Assembly (NCBI GenBank): GCA_016712315.1
Contig: JADJRG010000029.1
Location: 1,054,001-1,118,000, forward strand
DNA: 64,000 nucleotides
DNA from: Nannocystis sp.
Lineage (GTDB): Bacteria; Myxococcota_A; Polyangia; Nannocystales; Nannocystaceae
Direction: 5' to 3'
Shown here: piece by piece, positions 36,106 through 45,668 of the stretch
Position numbering within the stretch: the first letter of the stretch is position 1
How the letters are laid out: each line of letters begins with the position of its first letter
Notes under the pieces: model-generated
What the model was told of the DNA's origin: nothing
Databases searched by the model: none
What the model saw: only the letters and a program-made list of their open reading frames with translations
Program-made: the position numbers and the translations under genes

Positions 36106-38142
36106 ATGCCGACCACCGACAATTCCCTCGTCGAGCTCGAGAACCTCCTCGGACCGCACCTCGTCGGCGTCGCGCTTGGGGTCGGCGCACCGCCGCTGCT
36201 CGCGAACCGCTTCCGGCTCGAGGGGATCCGCGGCAGGGGAGCGCGCGGCTTGGTCGTGAAGGCGCACGACCTCCGCCTCGCTCGCAGCGTCGCGCTCAAG
36301 CTCTATCCTTACCCGGAGCAGACCTTGATCGCCGAAGCCCAGGCCGAGGCGAGGACCCTCGCTCAGCTCCGACACGACAACATCGTCGCGGCCTACGACG
36401 TCGACTTCACGGAGCTCGATCTCGCCGGTCGACCGCTCCCCTGCCTCTTTCTCGTCATGGAGTACGTCGACGGACCCCATGTGCGGGCCTGGATCGCCAA
36501 CGAGAGCCCGCACGCGGGCGCGATCATCGACGCCTTCCTGGCGGCGGGTGAGGGCCTCGCAGCCGCCCACGAGCGCGGGATCCTCCACCGCGACGTCAAG
36601 CCGGCGAACATCGTCCTCGATCCCAAGAACAAGGCCGCGCGGATCGTCGACTTCGGGCTCGCACGCGAGCTCACGCGCGACGGAGACGCCCAGCGGACGA
36701 CCCAGTACGGCCTGACCAAGGGGACCCTCGCCTACATGGCCCCGGAGGCGAGGCGTGGCCGCACCGAAGTCCGCAGCGATCTATTTTCGTTCGCGGTCTC
36801 GCTCTGGGAGTGCCTCACGGGCGAGCTCCCCTTCGATCCGGATGCCGGCGAGTGGAGGCTCGCCAACCAGCCCGACTTCGCCGGCGCGAACAAGCTCCCA
36901 CCAGCGCTCGCGCCGGCGCTTCGGCGGGCCTTGAGCTACGACCCCGACCAACGCCAGGGATCGCTGCGAGAGCTCCTCGACGAGCTCCGCGCGCGCCACC
37001 AGACGCGCCCCAGAAGGAGCCCCCTCCCTCTCTACCTCGGGGCCGGCGCCACGGCGACCGCGTTCGCCGGGCTGGCGTACGCCTTCTCTGGCGAGGGCGC
37101 GGAAGAGCATCCACGTGAGGCCCCCGCGCAGATCCGCGACGACGCGATCGAGCCCGCCGAAGTCGCTCCCGAGCCCCTACACGCGCCTCTCCCTGCACCT
37201 GCGCCGCCCGCCCCCCGTTGCGACGGCGAGCGCTTCACTGGCCGCTGGCGCCTCACCTCACAGGTCCTCTGGGCCGACGACAGCTACTGGATCGGCGTCG
37301 AAGGCTTCTACCGCCTCGACCTCTCCGTGGACGCAACCTGCGCGCTCTCGGCGACGCTTACGCGCGTCGGCGACTCCGGCAACCGCCGCTACGCCCGGCC
37401 CCTGGTCGCTGACAGCGCCATGGAGGTCACGCGCGCCGCGGACGGTGGACTCTGGCTCGCGGGCGAGTTCAGGCTCTGGGGCGACAGCAGCCCCAAGCGG
37501 CACGTGTTCACCGTCACCCCCCGCGGCGACGAGCTCGTCGGCGACTGGATCTTCTTCGAGACCTCCGATCGTCCGTCGATGACCGGGATCGTCCGGGCCG
37601 CGCGCGGCGCCACCGTCGGCCCCGTCGACGCCGAGCTCGCGCACAGCCCGTGCCCGTCGCAGTGCCGGATCCTCTGCATGGGAGCGCGCGCGCAGGCGCG
37701 CTGCGTCTCGGAGATCTGCGCCACCGGCGGCCAGCTCGGCGCCGACGGCTGTAGTGCGCCCGATCTCGACGCTCCTCCGCCGATCGGCGCGCAGGATCTC
37801 CTGGCCGCGATCTACAGCGGCGCAGCAGAGAGCGAGGTGGCCAGCGACAAGTGCCGCGAGCACGCGCGCCACCTCGCAGGCCCATGGCGGGTCTGGCAGG
37901 GCGGCGCCGCCCAAGACCTCGACCTCGTCGTCGACGGTTGCGAGCTCAGCGGCCAGATCCGCGCCCGCGACGGCTCGATCGCCTACCCAGCGACCGGCGC
38001 CGTCAACAGCAAAGGGCAATGGTTCCTCCGCCCCTCGCCGGAGGTCCAAGCGCCGATCTGGGCGCTCACTGGCCGAGATCCGGCGATCGGCGCCGCCGGC
38101 AGCTACCCCCGCGCCCCACTCGTCGCTCACAGAGCGCGATAG
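36106..38142 (+). CDS. Membrane-anchored Ser/Thr protein kinase
   Basis: The 678-residue Hanks-type kinase has 'VALKLYPYPEQ' (ATP-binding Lys), 'ILHRDVKPANIVLD' near residue 160, 'IVDFGLAREL' and 'GTLAYMAPEARRG'. The glycine loop is unusual: 'IRGRGARGLVVKA' instead of GxGxxGxV. A membrane helix ('LYLGAGATATAFAGLAYAFS') spans about residues 307-326, and the outer 350 residues hold two similar lipocalin-like or beta segments ('CDGERFTGRWRLTSQVLW', 'CREHARHLAGPWRVWQGG'). It therefore looks like a receptor kinase with a sensor outside the cytoplasm. A sigma factor and a paralogous soluble kinase follow. Confidence 0.88.
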   Translation: MPTTDNSLVELENLLGPHLVGVALGVGAPPLLANRFRLEGIRGRGARGLVVKAHDLRLARSVALKLYPYPEQTLIAEAQAEARTLAQLRHDNIVAAYDVDFTELDLAGRPLPCLFLVMEYVDGPHVRAWIANESPHAGAIIDAFLAAGEGLAAAHERGILHRDVKPANIVLDPKNKAARIVDFGLARELTRDGDAQRTTQYGLTKGTLAYMAPEARRGRTEVRSDLFSFAVSLWECLTGELPFDPDAGEWRLANQPDFAGANKLPPALAPALRRALSYDPDQRQGSLRELLDELRARHQTRPRRSPLPLYLGAGATATAFAGLAYAFSGEGAEEHPREAPAQIRDDAIEPAEVAPEPLHAPLPAPAPPAPRCDGERFTGRWRLTSQVLWADDSYWIGVEGFYRLDLSVDATCALSATLTRVGDSGNRRYARPLVADSAMEVTRAADGGLWLAGEFRLWGDSSPKRHVFTVTPRGDELVGDWIFFETSDRPSMTGIVRAARGATVGPVDAELAHSPCPSQCRILCMGARAQARCVSEICATGGQLGADGCSAPDLDAPPPIGAQDLLAAIYSGAAESEVASDKCREHARHLAGPWRVWQGGAAQDLDLVVDGCELSGQIRARDGSIAYPATGAVNSKGQWFLRPSPEVQAPIWALTGRDPAIGAAGSYPRAPLVAHRAR

Positions 38143-38220
38143 CGCGCTCTCCACAATTTCTGCGACCATCTGAGCCGATTGAGAAACCGCCGAGCACTTC
38201 AGCCTCAGGAGCCGCCACCA

Positions 38221-38747
38221 TGCAACCACAGAGCAACGCCGCCATCGATCCCTTGATCCAAGACAACTGGCCCAAGCTGAAGCGCTTCTTCCGCGCCAAG
38301 GTCCCCGAGCCCGACTGCTACGAGCTCGTCCAGGACACCCTCATGGAGTTCGTCAAGAAGCACCGCGAGAAGGTGCTCGACAACCCCCGCGCCTACCTCT
38401 GGGGGATCGCGCGGTTTAAGGTGCTCAAGTACATCGGCGGCAAGCGGAGCGCGACCGCCGAGTTCGACTCGAAGATCCACAGCGTCATGGGCCCCCAGAC
38501 CACCCTGAGCGTCCGTTTCGATCGCCGCGACAAGCTGATGAACGCCCTCCGTTCGCTGACTGCGGAGCAACAGATCGCCTTCGAGCTCCACTACGGTGAG
38601 GGCATGACCAACGAAGAGGTCGCCCAAACGATGGAGCTCTCGCCGGCCACGGCCAAGCGGCGGATCAAGGAGGCGCGCGAGCGGCTCCAGATCCTGCTCG
38701 CCAACTCCTCCCATCTCGAGATCGCCGACGCCTACCGCTCCGGCTAA
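38221..38747 (+). CDS. ECF-type RNA polymerase sigma factor
   Basis: The 175-residue product has sigma region 2 ('YELVQDTLMEFVKKHREKV', 'AYLWGIARFKVLKYI') and region 4 with helix-turn-helix ('LTAEQQIAFELHYGEGMTNE', 'ELSPATAKRRIKEARERLQ'). No anti-sigma factor gene is visible; instead the gene sits between two related Ser/Thr kinases, which suggests control by phosphorylation (inference). It starts at ATG 38221, 78 bp after the first kinase and 51 bp before the second. Confidence 0.88.
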
Positions 38748-38798
38748 CCGAAAAAAAGCAGCGACCGCCCCCGCCGCGTGCGCGTATGCTCGGGCCCC

Positions 38799-39899
38799 AT
38801 GGCGCCCCCAGTCTCTCCCGGCGAGCTTGAGGACCTGCTCGGGCCACGGCTCTTCGCGGCGAAGACAGGCTTCGGCGCGCCGGTGCTCCTCGAGAACCGC
38901 TACGAGCTAGAGCACTTGAGGGGGCGAGGAGCGCGGGGGCTGGTCGTTCGGGCGCGCGACGTACGCTTAGATCGGCCGGTCGCGCTGAAGCTCTACCCGA
39001 GCTTCGAGCCGGCGCTGATCGATGAAGTCCAGCGGGAGGCGAGGATCCTCGCGCGGCTGGAGCACCCGAATATCGTCGCAGTACACGACATGGGCTGCGC
39101 GGAGCTAGACCTCGGGCAGCGCCGCGCCCCCTGCCTCTTCTTGGTGATGAATTACATCGATGGACCGCATATCCGGTCGTGGGTCGCGACAAATCGCCCA
39201 TCGGTGGGGGAGATCGTGGACGCGTACCTAGCGGCGGGCGAGGGCCTCGCGGCCGCCCACGAGCGCGGGATCCTCCACCGCGACGTGAAGCCGGCGAACA
39301 TCGTGATCGACCGGGAGACCGCGCGCATGGTCGACTTCGGGCTCGCGCGGGAGCTGCCACGGGCAGGCGAAGCGCAGGCGCGCGCGACCGAGTATGGGGT
39401 CACGAACGGGACGCTCGCGTACATGGCGCCGGAGGCCCGCAGAGGCCACGCGAACGCGCGGAGCGACGTATTCGCCTTCTCGGTCGCGCTCTGGGAGAGC
39501 CTGACGGAGGCCTTGCCCTTCGACCCTGAGGCGGGCACGTGGCTGCTCGCCAACCAAGCGGACTTCGACCGCGCCGGCGCCCTCCCGCGAGGGATCGCCA
39601 AGGTGCTGCGCCGCGGCATGAGCTTCTCGGCGAGCGAGCGACCGTCCCTGCGCGAAGTGCTCGGCGAGCTGGGTGAGGAGCGAGCGGGGCTGGCGCCCTC
39701 GAAGTTGCTCGGATTTGTGAAGGGGCTCGGGAGCCGGATCGAGGGCCTGCTCGGGCGCCCGTCTCGCGGCGTCACGGCGCGCTGGACGGCGCGCGCTCGC
39801 GAAGTGATGGCCGAGGCCGAGGCTGAGGTCGCGGCCAGGCGCGAAGCCGCACATAAGCCGAAATCGGGGCCCCGCGGGACCGATTCCCAGGAGGAATAG
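38799..39899 (+). CDS. Soluble Ser/Thr protein kinase, paralogue of the upstream kinase
   Basis: This product of about 366 residues starts at ATG 38799 (GTG 38778 is possible). It shares the opening 'LEDLLGPRLF', the unusual loop 'LRGRGARGLVVRARD', 'ILHRDVKPANIVID', 'MVDFGLAREL' and 'GTLAYMAPEARRG' with the kinase at 36106, so the two arose by duplication. It lacks a transmembrane helix and ends in an Ala/Glu/Arg-rich helix. With the sigma factor between them, the trio may form one signalling relay. Confidence 0.87.
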   Translation: MAPPVSPGELEDLLGPRLFAAKTGFGAPVLLENRYELEHLRGRGARGLVVRARDVRLDRPVALKLYPSFEPALIDEVQREARILARLEHPNIVAVHDMGCAELDLGQRRAPCLFLVMNYIDGPHIRSWVATNRPSVGEIVDAYLAAGEGLAAAHERGILHRDVKPANIVIDRETARMVDFGLARELPRAGEAQARATEYGVTNGTLAYMAPEARRGHANARSDVFAFSVALWESLTEALPFDPEAGTWLLANQADFDRAGALPRGIAKVLRRGMSFSASERPSLREVLGELGEERAGLAPSKLLGFVKGLGSRIEGLLGRPSRGVTARWTARAREVMAEAEAEVAARREAAHKPKSGPRGTDSQEE

Positions 39900-39986
39900 A
39901 CGGCGCCTGCGCTGGTATAGCCGCCGATGAGCCGCCGGGGCGCCCGCACAGCCGAGGAGCCGACGCCCCTCACGGAGCGCCGGCGA

Positions 39987-40010
39987 GGGGGCTCGCGCGA
40001 GGCGAGCCCC
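39987..40010 (+). terminator. Stem-loop terminator after the second kinase
   Basis: GGGGCTCGC (39987-39995) pairs perfectly with GCGAGCCCC (40002-40010) around a short loop, and a run of six T follows at 40021-40026. It lies between the kinase and the convergent small gene and would suit termination on the plus strand. Confidence 0.55.
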
Positions 40011-40014
40011 AGGT

Positions 40015-40164
40015 TTAGCGTTTTTTCACGCCGCCCGGGTGGGCCGGATTGTTGGGGTTCTGCTGGTTCGCGCGGTTATCGCGATCCTGCTTGTGCTCCG
40101 AATTGTTCGGGTTCTTGACGTCCGAACGCTGATCGTTCGGGGTGCGTTTCTGGTCAGTGGCCAT
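40015..40164 (-). CDS. 49-residue Asn-rich hydrophilic protein
   Basis: The product begins 'MATDQKRTPNDQRSDVKNPN' and continues with 'RANQQNPNNPAHPGG'. This 'RSDVKNPNNxxHKxDxDNRxNQxNPNNP' pattern occurs in many short, charged, probably disordered bacterial proteins of unknown function. A stress-related role is sometimes suggested by analogy with small hydrophilic proteins, but nothing here proves it. The same frame is open upstream to about 40386 without a convincing gene. Confidence 0.7.
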   Translation of the reverse strand: MATDQKRTPNDQRSDVKNPNNSEHKQDRDNRANQQNPNNPAHPGGVKKR

Positions 40165-41037
40165 CGTGTCTTCCTGCCGTTTTCCGACGCCGCTCCATAC
40201 GGCGTCGTAGCCAAGTGCCGAAGGAGCACCCAAGCGGCTCACGGCCGATCCGATTCCCAACGCCACCAGCACAACCTCCGCGGCCACATCCGCGGCCGCG
40301 TCGACTGGGGCCGCACCCTCGTCCTCCGCCAACAAGCCTTTGCCCCCCCCCGTCGTCACCACCACGCTCCGCCGCACCTTTGACACCCCCTAGCGGTGGG
40401 TGGATCCGAGCGATGAGCCACACTCGATCCGGCCGCAGAGCGTAAACGCGCCGAGGCGCCCGCTGCTGTCGTCGACGAGTGGAACGCCGCGATTGCCGAG
40501 TACAACACCGCCAACCTTCACGCATAATCTGTCCCGAAGGTAATTTTTAAAACCTACCCCAAAAGACATGCACCGCCGCGCTCCCCGCCTCGCGATCGCG
40601 AGCTCCTGCTCTGCGCCCTCGTGCGCGCGAAGCTCGTCGCACCCCGGCGCGCTCACGCCCTCGATGACGAAGGGGCGCGGCCTGCCGCCGTCTGCCACCC
40701 GAGGTGGACGGCGGATCGTCGCGCGCCCGTGCTCGTCGCCGGCCTCGTCGCTACCCCGAGGAGGACGGCTATCGTCGCGCTCGCGTGCTCGATGTCGCTC
40801 AGGGGGCCGCGATCGCCCCGAAAGTACCACCCCCGCCAGAACGCCCGAGTTCGTGGGATTGCAGCCGATCAGCGGGCTGGGGGGCGTTCTGGCGGGGGAT
40901 GTGAGGAATCCTAGCTTTGAACCTCTTAGGCGCGATTGTCTGCCGCCCGAGGTCGAGCGGCTGCCGCCTCAGCCGGCAATCGTTGCGCTACCGCCTGCCA
41001 CTGGACAGCGATAGTTTGGCGAGGAAGGACGCACCAC
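40165..41037. other. Region without a supported gene
   Basis: No frame on either strand looks like a real gene. The minus frame between 40165 and 40386 contains a possible hydrophobic stretch ('AAEVVLVALGIG') that could be a relic. The only clear structure is the long inverted repeat at 40830-40898. Confidence 0.5.
40830..40898. repeat. 17-bp perfect inverted repeat
   Basis: CCCCCGCCAGAACGCCC (40830-40846) is the exact reverse complement of 40882-40898, with 35 bases between. It could be a strong RNA hairpin or the ends of a tiny non-autonomous element. Confidence 0.8.
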
Positions 41038-41481
41038 ATGCCGACCTCGTTTCTCCTTGACCAACTCGATCGGGAGGTCAATCGTTACGCTGTTGACCGA
41101 CTCAAATTGGCGCTTACGGACTTTCGATGGCTATCGGGAGGTTATCATAATGGAGGCAGCCAATTTCAGTTCAAGATTACCGCTAGGAACGAAGGACCAC
41201 TTGGGCTGACTCTTGTGAAGCTTCGTATCTCATCTGCTGACCCGGTCAGAATCGGGCTGGCGCTTGATGAGGGGGGTACTGTGGCGGGGGAGGTGGTGTT
41301 CACTCTGCGAACGCTGGGGGCACACGCGAACGACCATCACTGGCTCTGGGGACGTCTCTCGGCCCCTCTCTCGGACAATCACTTCTCCCTCTGCTCATGT
41401 GCCATTGAATCGTGGTCGTCTTCGCTCGATTCTCTCCTCCACGGAGAGGGCATGCCGGCCCTTCATCGATTCGAAGTCTAG
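41038..41481 (+). CDS. Unknown 147-residue protein of lower GC
   Basis: I do not recognise the family. The protein opens 'MPTSFLLDQLDREVNRYAVD' and then reads as a beta-rich domain ('FQFKITARNEGPLGLTLVKL', 'VVFTLRTLGAHANDHHWLWG'). It has no signal or membrane segment. Codon use is clearly less GC-rich than that of the neighbouring genes, and a transposase remnant lies immediately downstream, so it is probably horizontally acquired. Confidence 0.55.
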   Translation: MPTSFLLDQLDREVNRYAVDRLKLALTDFRWLSGGYHNGGSQFQFKITARNEGPLGLTLVKLRISSADPVRIGLALDEGGTVAGEVVFTLRTLGAHANDHHWLWGRLSAPLSDNHFSLCSCAIESWSSSLDSLLHGEGMPALHRFEV

Positions 41482-41865
41482 CAACCATTCTGATCGCGGT
41501 AGGGACGGCCCTTCGCCTCTCGGCTCGGGCCGCCCCCCGCACAGATCCGAGCGTGCGCAGGACTCGGGGAAATCTGCTCGAGGCGCTCCCCGGCCGGATC
41601 CGCGGGGCGGCGCTCTGGCTCCGTGCAGGACGCGGGCGATGTCGTCGGCGGTATCGACGACCTCGAGGACGCGCATGCGGCCGCCGCACTTGCGGCAGAC
41701 GGTGACGTCGATGGCGAACACGCGGGCGAGGAGTTTGGCCCAACCGAGGCGGCGCGGCCCTGGCGAGGATGGGGTGTCGTCGCCCGGATTGAGATTGGCG
41801 GAGTCCGCGAGGCCGAGCGCGAGCTGCTGCCCGGGCATCGGGGCCGCGGATGGACCGAGCGGCAC
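41395..41865 (-). pseudogene. IS91-family transposase C-terminal remnant
   Basis: The minus frame contains 'RRLGWAKLLARVFAIDVTVC' followed by 'RKCGGRMRVLEVV', the zinc-ribbon-like tail found at the end of IS91-type (HUH, Y2) transposases. The catalytic N-terminal part is missing and upstream frames are broken. It overlaps the end of the unknown gene on the other strand. The element is inactive. Confidence 0.6.
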
Positions 41866-42145
41866 GCGTGGAGCTCGGCGGGCACGCGGCGAAGAAGGCG
41901 GAGGCCGCCGAGGGCAGGCGGATCCGCGAGCTCGAGCGTAGCACCGCTTCGGGCGCTCATCCTCGAAGCGCTAGACGAGGCCGTAACGGCCGGCGCGAGG
42001 CAGTGGCTGGCGTGTGCCTTGGCGCGATTACGACTGTGCGGGCTCGCTGGCGCTCTCTTGCAGCCATTTGGGCTTCCACGGTGGAACCGCTCTTGACCAG
42101 TCGGTCGGAAACACTCCCCCCTCGAACATCGCTCGATGTGGTCGT

Positions 42146-42325
42146 GCAAGAGGGCGCGGCGCTTACGCCGTGTGCAGCCTCGAGCCCGAGGAGGGCCCGA
42201 CGCTGGTGCGAGCCGTCGCCGCCGAGCACGGCTTCGTCGTCGATCTCGCGCAGACCTGGGCCCCCGAGCTCGAGGCCACCGACGGCTTTTACCTCGCCCG
42301 CCTGCGCGCCGCCCCGACCGTCTGA
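42146..42325 (+). pseudogene. RsmB (16S rRNA m5C methyltransferase) C-terminal remnant
   Basis: The frame reads 'AYAVCSLEPEEGPTLVRA' (motif IV with the Cys of RNA m5C methyltransferases), and ends 'EATDGFYLARLRA' like the end of RsmB/Sun proteins. Nothing upstream continues the enzyme. It is a cut-off tail of about 60 residues. Confidence 0.6.
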
Positions 42326-42446
42326 GCCCGACGCCGCTTCATGGCGGAATCTCGCCGCGCCTGCGCCTCGCTGGCGATCACCCGCGGGCCCCCCGCGCGA
42401 ACCTGATGCATGCGCGCGAGTGCGCGTGCCTGTACACTCGCCGACC

Positions 42447-43358
42447 ATGTCGCGCCGGCTCGCAGCGATCGCCCTCCTGTTCACCACCTGCACCGGTACC
42501 ACCGATGCGAACAAGCCAGCGACCCCGGCGACCCCGGCGACCCCGGCCCCACCGGCAACACCGGTCTCACCGGCCTCGCCGAGCGACCCCGGCCAGTTGC
42601 ACAGCCCCGCGCCGACCGGGCCGATCGTCCCGTGGTTCTGCGTCTGCTACTCGCGCATCACCGCCGAGGGCGGCGCTCCACTGACCGCCTGTCGCTCGAC
42701 CCTCGACGAGTGCCACGGCCTCGAGAAGGCCGTCGCCGCCGGCAAGAAGGGGATGGTCGCGCGCTCCTTGACGCATCGCTGCACGGAGCTGCGAGCCGCC
42801 CACCCCGGCGACGTCCACGGCGGGCGTGAGGTCTGGCAGCCCTCGAAGAAGCCCGGCTCGTGGCTCAGCCTCAGCGCCTGCCATTTGCCCGGCGAGGGCG
42901 AGCTCGTGCAAGCCGGGACCGGACCCAACCCCATGGGCGACGAGGTCATCGGTGGCCTGCGCATCGGCCTGCCCGCGGCCGAGGTGATCAAGCTGCTCGG
43001 TGAGCCCGGCAAGCGCGGCAGGATCGAGGAGGAGGGCGCCACCGGCGAGTGGGTGCAGTCCTGGGACTACAAGGATCAGGGCGTCTCGATCAGCATGTCC
43101 GCCGACACCAGGAAGGGCCCGCAGACCCTCCATTCCCTCAGGATCGCCGCCCCGTCCGCGTTCAAGACCAGCAAAGATATCGGCATCGGCTCGACCCGCA
43201 AGGCCGTGCTCGCCGCCTACGGCAAGCTGCGCGACCCCGAGGACCCGTCGGGCGACGCGGCCGAGATCTTCATCGCCGGCTCGATCTACGGCGGCGTATT
43301 TTTCACCTTCAAGGCCGACAAAGTCCTCGAGATCTTCGTCGGCGCCGGCGCCGAGTGA
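42447..43358 (+). CDS. Lipoprotein of unknown function
   Basis: The 303-residue product starts at ATG 42447. 'MSRRLAAIALLFTTCTG' is a signal with lipobox Cys15. A short Ala-Thr-Pro repeat linker (from 9-bp units) follows, then 'PWFCVCYSRI...CRSTLDEC', a Cys-containing region, and a C-terminal domain 'IGGLRIGLPAAEVIKLLGEP' and 'STRKAVLAAYGKL', which resembles the repeated SmpA/BamE-like 'G.s..ev...lG.P' pattern. It is the only intact gene in this fragment-rich stretch. Confidence 0.7.
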   Translation: MSRRLAAIALLFTTCTGTTDANKPATPATPATPAPPATPVSPASPSDPGQLHSPAPTGPIVPWFCVCYSRITAEGGAPLTACRSTLDECHGLEKAVAAGKKGMVARSLTHRCTELRAAHPGDVHGGREVWQPSKKPGSWLSLSACHLPGEGELVQAGTGPNPMGDEVIGGLRIGLPAAEVIKLLGEPGKRGRIEEEGATGEWVQSWDYKDQGVSISMSADTRKGPQTLHSLRIAAPSAFKTSKDIGIGSTRKAVLAAYGKLRDPEDPSGDAAEIFIAGSIYGGVFFTFKADKVLEIFVGAGAE

Positions 43359-43360
43359 GG

Positions 43361-43821
43361 CGCGCCGCCATGACCGAACTGCTCCCCTCGAGAGGCTCGG
43401 CGACGTCGAGGCACAGGCCGGCAAGCTCACGTGCGTTCGCGACCTCTTCACCGAGCCCGACCTCGTCGCCCAGCCCGCCCTCTTCGCCGAGCCCGAGCCC
43501 GAGCCCGGCATCCTCCTCTTCGCCCCCCTCGCGAGTCTCGGCGACACCGAGATGAAGTCCGGCAAGCTCGCCCGCGCCAGCGAGCTCTTCGCGCGCTGCC
43601 TCGAAATCCGGGACAAGTTGGCAGAGGCCCCACCTCACTCCGCCCAGGCACAGCTGGACCTCTACATCTCCTTGAACAAGCTCGGCGACGTCGAGGTGCA
43701 GGCAGGCAACATCGCGCGCGCCCGCCAGCTCTTCACCCGTTCTCTCAAGGTCGCGGAGGCGTTGGCGAAGGCCGACCACGGTCGAAGTGGCGGCGCTCGG
43801 CTGGCTCACGCGTGCCGTTAA
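43361..43821 (+). pseudogene. TPR-protein fragment
   Basis: The frame shows spaced units 'LERLGDVEAQAGKLTCVRDL', 'LASLGDTEMKSGKLARASEL' and 'LNKLGDVEVQAGNIARARQL', a tetratricopeptide array of the type 'LGDVxxQxGxxxxAxxLFxxSL'. No start codon is present and the likely continuation ('VEVAALGWLTRAVKILAAC') is in another frame after about 43782. It is a remnant. Confidence 0.6.
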
Positions 43822-43889
43822 GATCCTCGCGGCCTGCCACGCTCAGGACCCGACCAACGCCCTCGTCGCCTGTGACTTCGCGTGCGCCC

Positions 43890-44191
43890 TTCCCGTCGAG
43901 CAGGGGCATCACCAAAAAAAGCACCGCCTCCCCGCCCGGCGCCGCCGGCTCCTCACCGTGATCGAAGATCGTCGCGACATGCGGATGATCGATCTGCGCG
44001 CCGATCACCGCCTCTTGAAAAAACCTGCACCGCTGCTCGGGCGAGCGCCCGTGCTCGGGGTGCATCGCCTTCAGCGCGACGCGGCGGCGTAGGCGGAGAT
44101 CGAGCGCCTGATAAATATCTGCCATACCACCGGAGGCGATCAGCGCATCGAGACGAAAACGCCAGCGCGCGCCCGTGCTAGCATCCGCCCG
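43890..44191 (-). pseudogene. Ser/Thr kinase N-terminal fragment
   Basis: The minus strand reads 'LDALIASGGMADIYQALDLR' (glycine loop), 'VALKAMHPEHGRSPEQ' (ATP-binding Lys) and 'IDHPHVATIFDHGEE', then 'FLVMPLLDGKG', and then loses homology. The catalytic loop and the remainder are missing. A shorter, internally deleted relative lies at 58738-58822. Confidence 0.65.
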
Positions 44192-44223
44192 CCAAACCCG
44201 CGCTCCGCACCCTTGGAGATCCC

Positions 44224-45654
44224 ATGAGTGTGAGACGCAGAACCTGGCGGGGGCCTGATGGATCCCCGCGCGAAGCCTTCATGATCGACGTCCAGATCCA
44301 GCTCCCCACCGGCGAAGTCCGGCGTGTCCGCGAGGTCGCGCCGGTCCAGGGCCGGAGGGCTGCTGAGCGCTACGAGCAGCAGATCCGCGCGCGGCTGCTT
44401 CTTGGGACAGACGAGGACGCTCGAGAGAGCGAGGTCCACCACGACAGCCACCCTACCCCCACGATCTCGCCGACGCCCCAGCCCACGCTGACTCCGGCGG
44501 CGACGATCCCCACCGCACCCCGCGGCGCCCCTCGGAGCACCCGACGCGCCACGGCTACGGCCACGCCGACCCCCTCGGCCTCGCCGATGCTCACGCCAAC
44601 GCTCGCGGAATTCGCCCCGCGCTTCCTCGAGCACCACCGCGCCAAGGGCAACAAGCCTGGCGAGCTCCGGGCCAAGGATCAGATCCTCACCGATCACCTG
44701 ATCCCGGCCTTCGGCGCGCTCCCCCTCGATCGGATCACGGCCCGCTTGATCGACGCCTACAAGGTCGACAAGCAGCGCCCGACCGCGGACACGCCTCGGC
44801 TCCAACCGAAGCGGATCCGCCACGATCGCCCGCGCAAGACCACCCGTGGCCGAGCCGGCCTCGCCCCGCACACCGTCAACAACCATCTCACGATCCTCCG
44901 ATCGCTCCTCCACCTGGCGGCGCGGTGGGAGATGATCGTCCGGGTGCCGGCCTTCGAGATGGTCCGCGAGGACGTCCATGATCCGGAGTTTCTCTCCTTC
45001 GACGAGGCGCGGCGCATGGTCACCGCGGCCGAGCCGGGGTGGAGGATCTTCTTCATCACGGCGATCGGCACGGGCCTGCGGATCAGCGAGCTGCGAGCGC
45101 TGCGCTGGCAGGACATCGATCTCGAGCGCGCCCGGATCCGGGTCGCGCGCACGCTCACGCGCACCGGCTTCGACGTACCGAAGTCGAGGCGCCCGCGGAC
45201 GGTCAAGCTCGGGGGCGACGTCGTCGCCGCGCTGCAGCAGCACCCGCGGCACCCCGCGAGCGAGCTTGTGCTCGCCCGCGAGGACGGCGAGCCGCTGACG
45301 ATGGCGCAGATCCGGGGGGCGGTCGAGCGCACGGCGAAGGCCGCGAGCATCGGCCGCCCGATCCGCCCGGGCCTGCTGCGGCACACCTTCGCCTCCCACT
45401 GCGTCATGCGAGGGATCCCCCTCGCGGTCGTCCGCGAGTGGCTCGGCCACGCCGAGTCCCGCATGACGGAGCGCTACGCCCACCTCGCCCCCGAGGTGCG
45501 CTCGAGCTTCGTCGACCGGCTCGCCGGCCCCCCGATCGGGGAGCCCGCGACAGGTTCCCGGGGCAACGGCCAAGGCGACCAGCCCGAGAGCCGGGGCAAC
45601 ATAGGGGCAACGGCTAGGCCCCAAAACGGAAAAACGCTGCCTAGGGGGTCCTAG
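44224..45654 (+). CDS. Tyrosine recombinase/integrase
   Basis: The 476-residue product has a low-complexity Thr/Pro linker (about 75-125), a SAM-like core-binding domain ('LTPTLAEFAPRFLEHHRAKG'), and a catalytic domain with the conserved set: Arg286 in 'GTGLRISELRAL', 'GLLRHTFASH' (Arg386), 'WLGHAE' (His409) and the nucleophile Tyr418 in 'MTERYAHL'. It should insert or excise a mobile element. The stop lies inside a large hairpin, and direct repeats follow, so an attachment site is probably just downstream. No other element genes are intact nearby. Confidence 0.88.
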   Translation: MSVRRRTWRGPDGSPREAFMIDVQIQLPTGEVRRVREVAPVQGRRAAERYEQQIRARLLLGTDEDARESEVHHDSHPTPTISPTPQPTLTPAATIPTAPRGAPRSTRRATATATPTPSASPMLTPTLAEFAPRFLEHHRAKGNKPGELRAKDQILTDHLIPAFGALPLDRITARLIDAYKVDKQRPTADTPRLQPKRIRHDRPRKTTRGRAGLAPHTVNNHLTILRSLLHLAARWEMIVRVPAFEMVREDVHDPEFLSFDEARRMVTAAEPGWRIFFITAIGTGLRISELRALRWQDIDLERARIRVARTLTRTGFDVPKSRRPRTVKLGGDVVAALQQHPRHPASELVLAREDGEPLTMAQIRGAVERTAKAASIGRPIRPGLLRHTFASHCVMRGIPLAVVREWLGHAESRMTERYAHLAPEVRSSFVDRLAGPPIGEPATGSRGNGQGDQPESRGNIGATARPQNGKTLPRGS

Positions 45655-45664
45655 ACAGCGTTTT
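45631..45664 (+). terminator. Large stem-loop over the integrase stop
   Basis: AAAACGCTG-C-CTAG (45631-45644) pairs with CTAG-A-CAGCGTTTT (45651-45664) with a single mismatch. It may be an intrinsic terminator (T-run on the 3' arm) or part of a recombination site, as the integrase TAG at 45652-45654 lies in it. Confidence 0.6.
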
Positions 45665-45668
45665 AAGG

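Noticed and set aside
41850..42446. N-terminal extension of the lipoprotein ending at 43358
   Set aside because: The upstream part is out-of-frame relic sequence; ATG 42447 gives a proper signal and lipobox.
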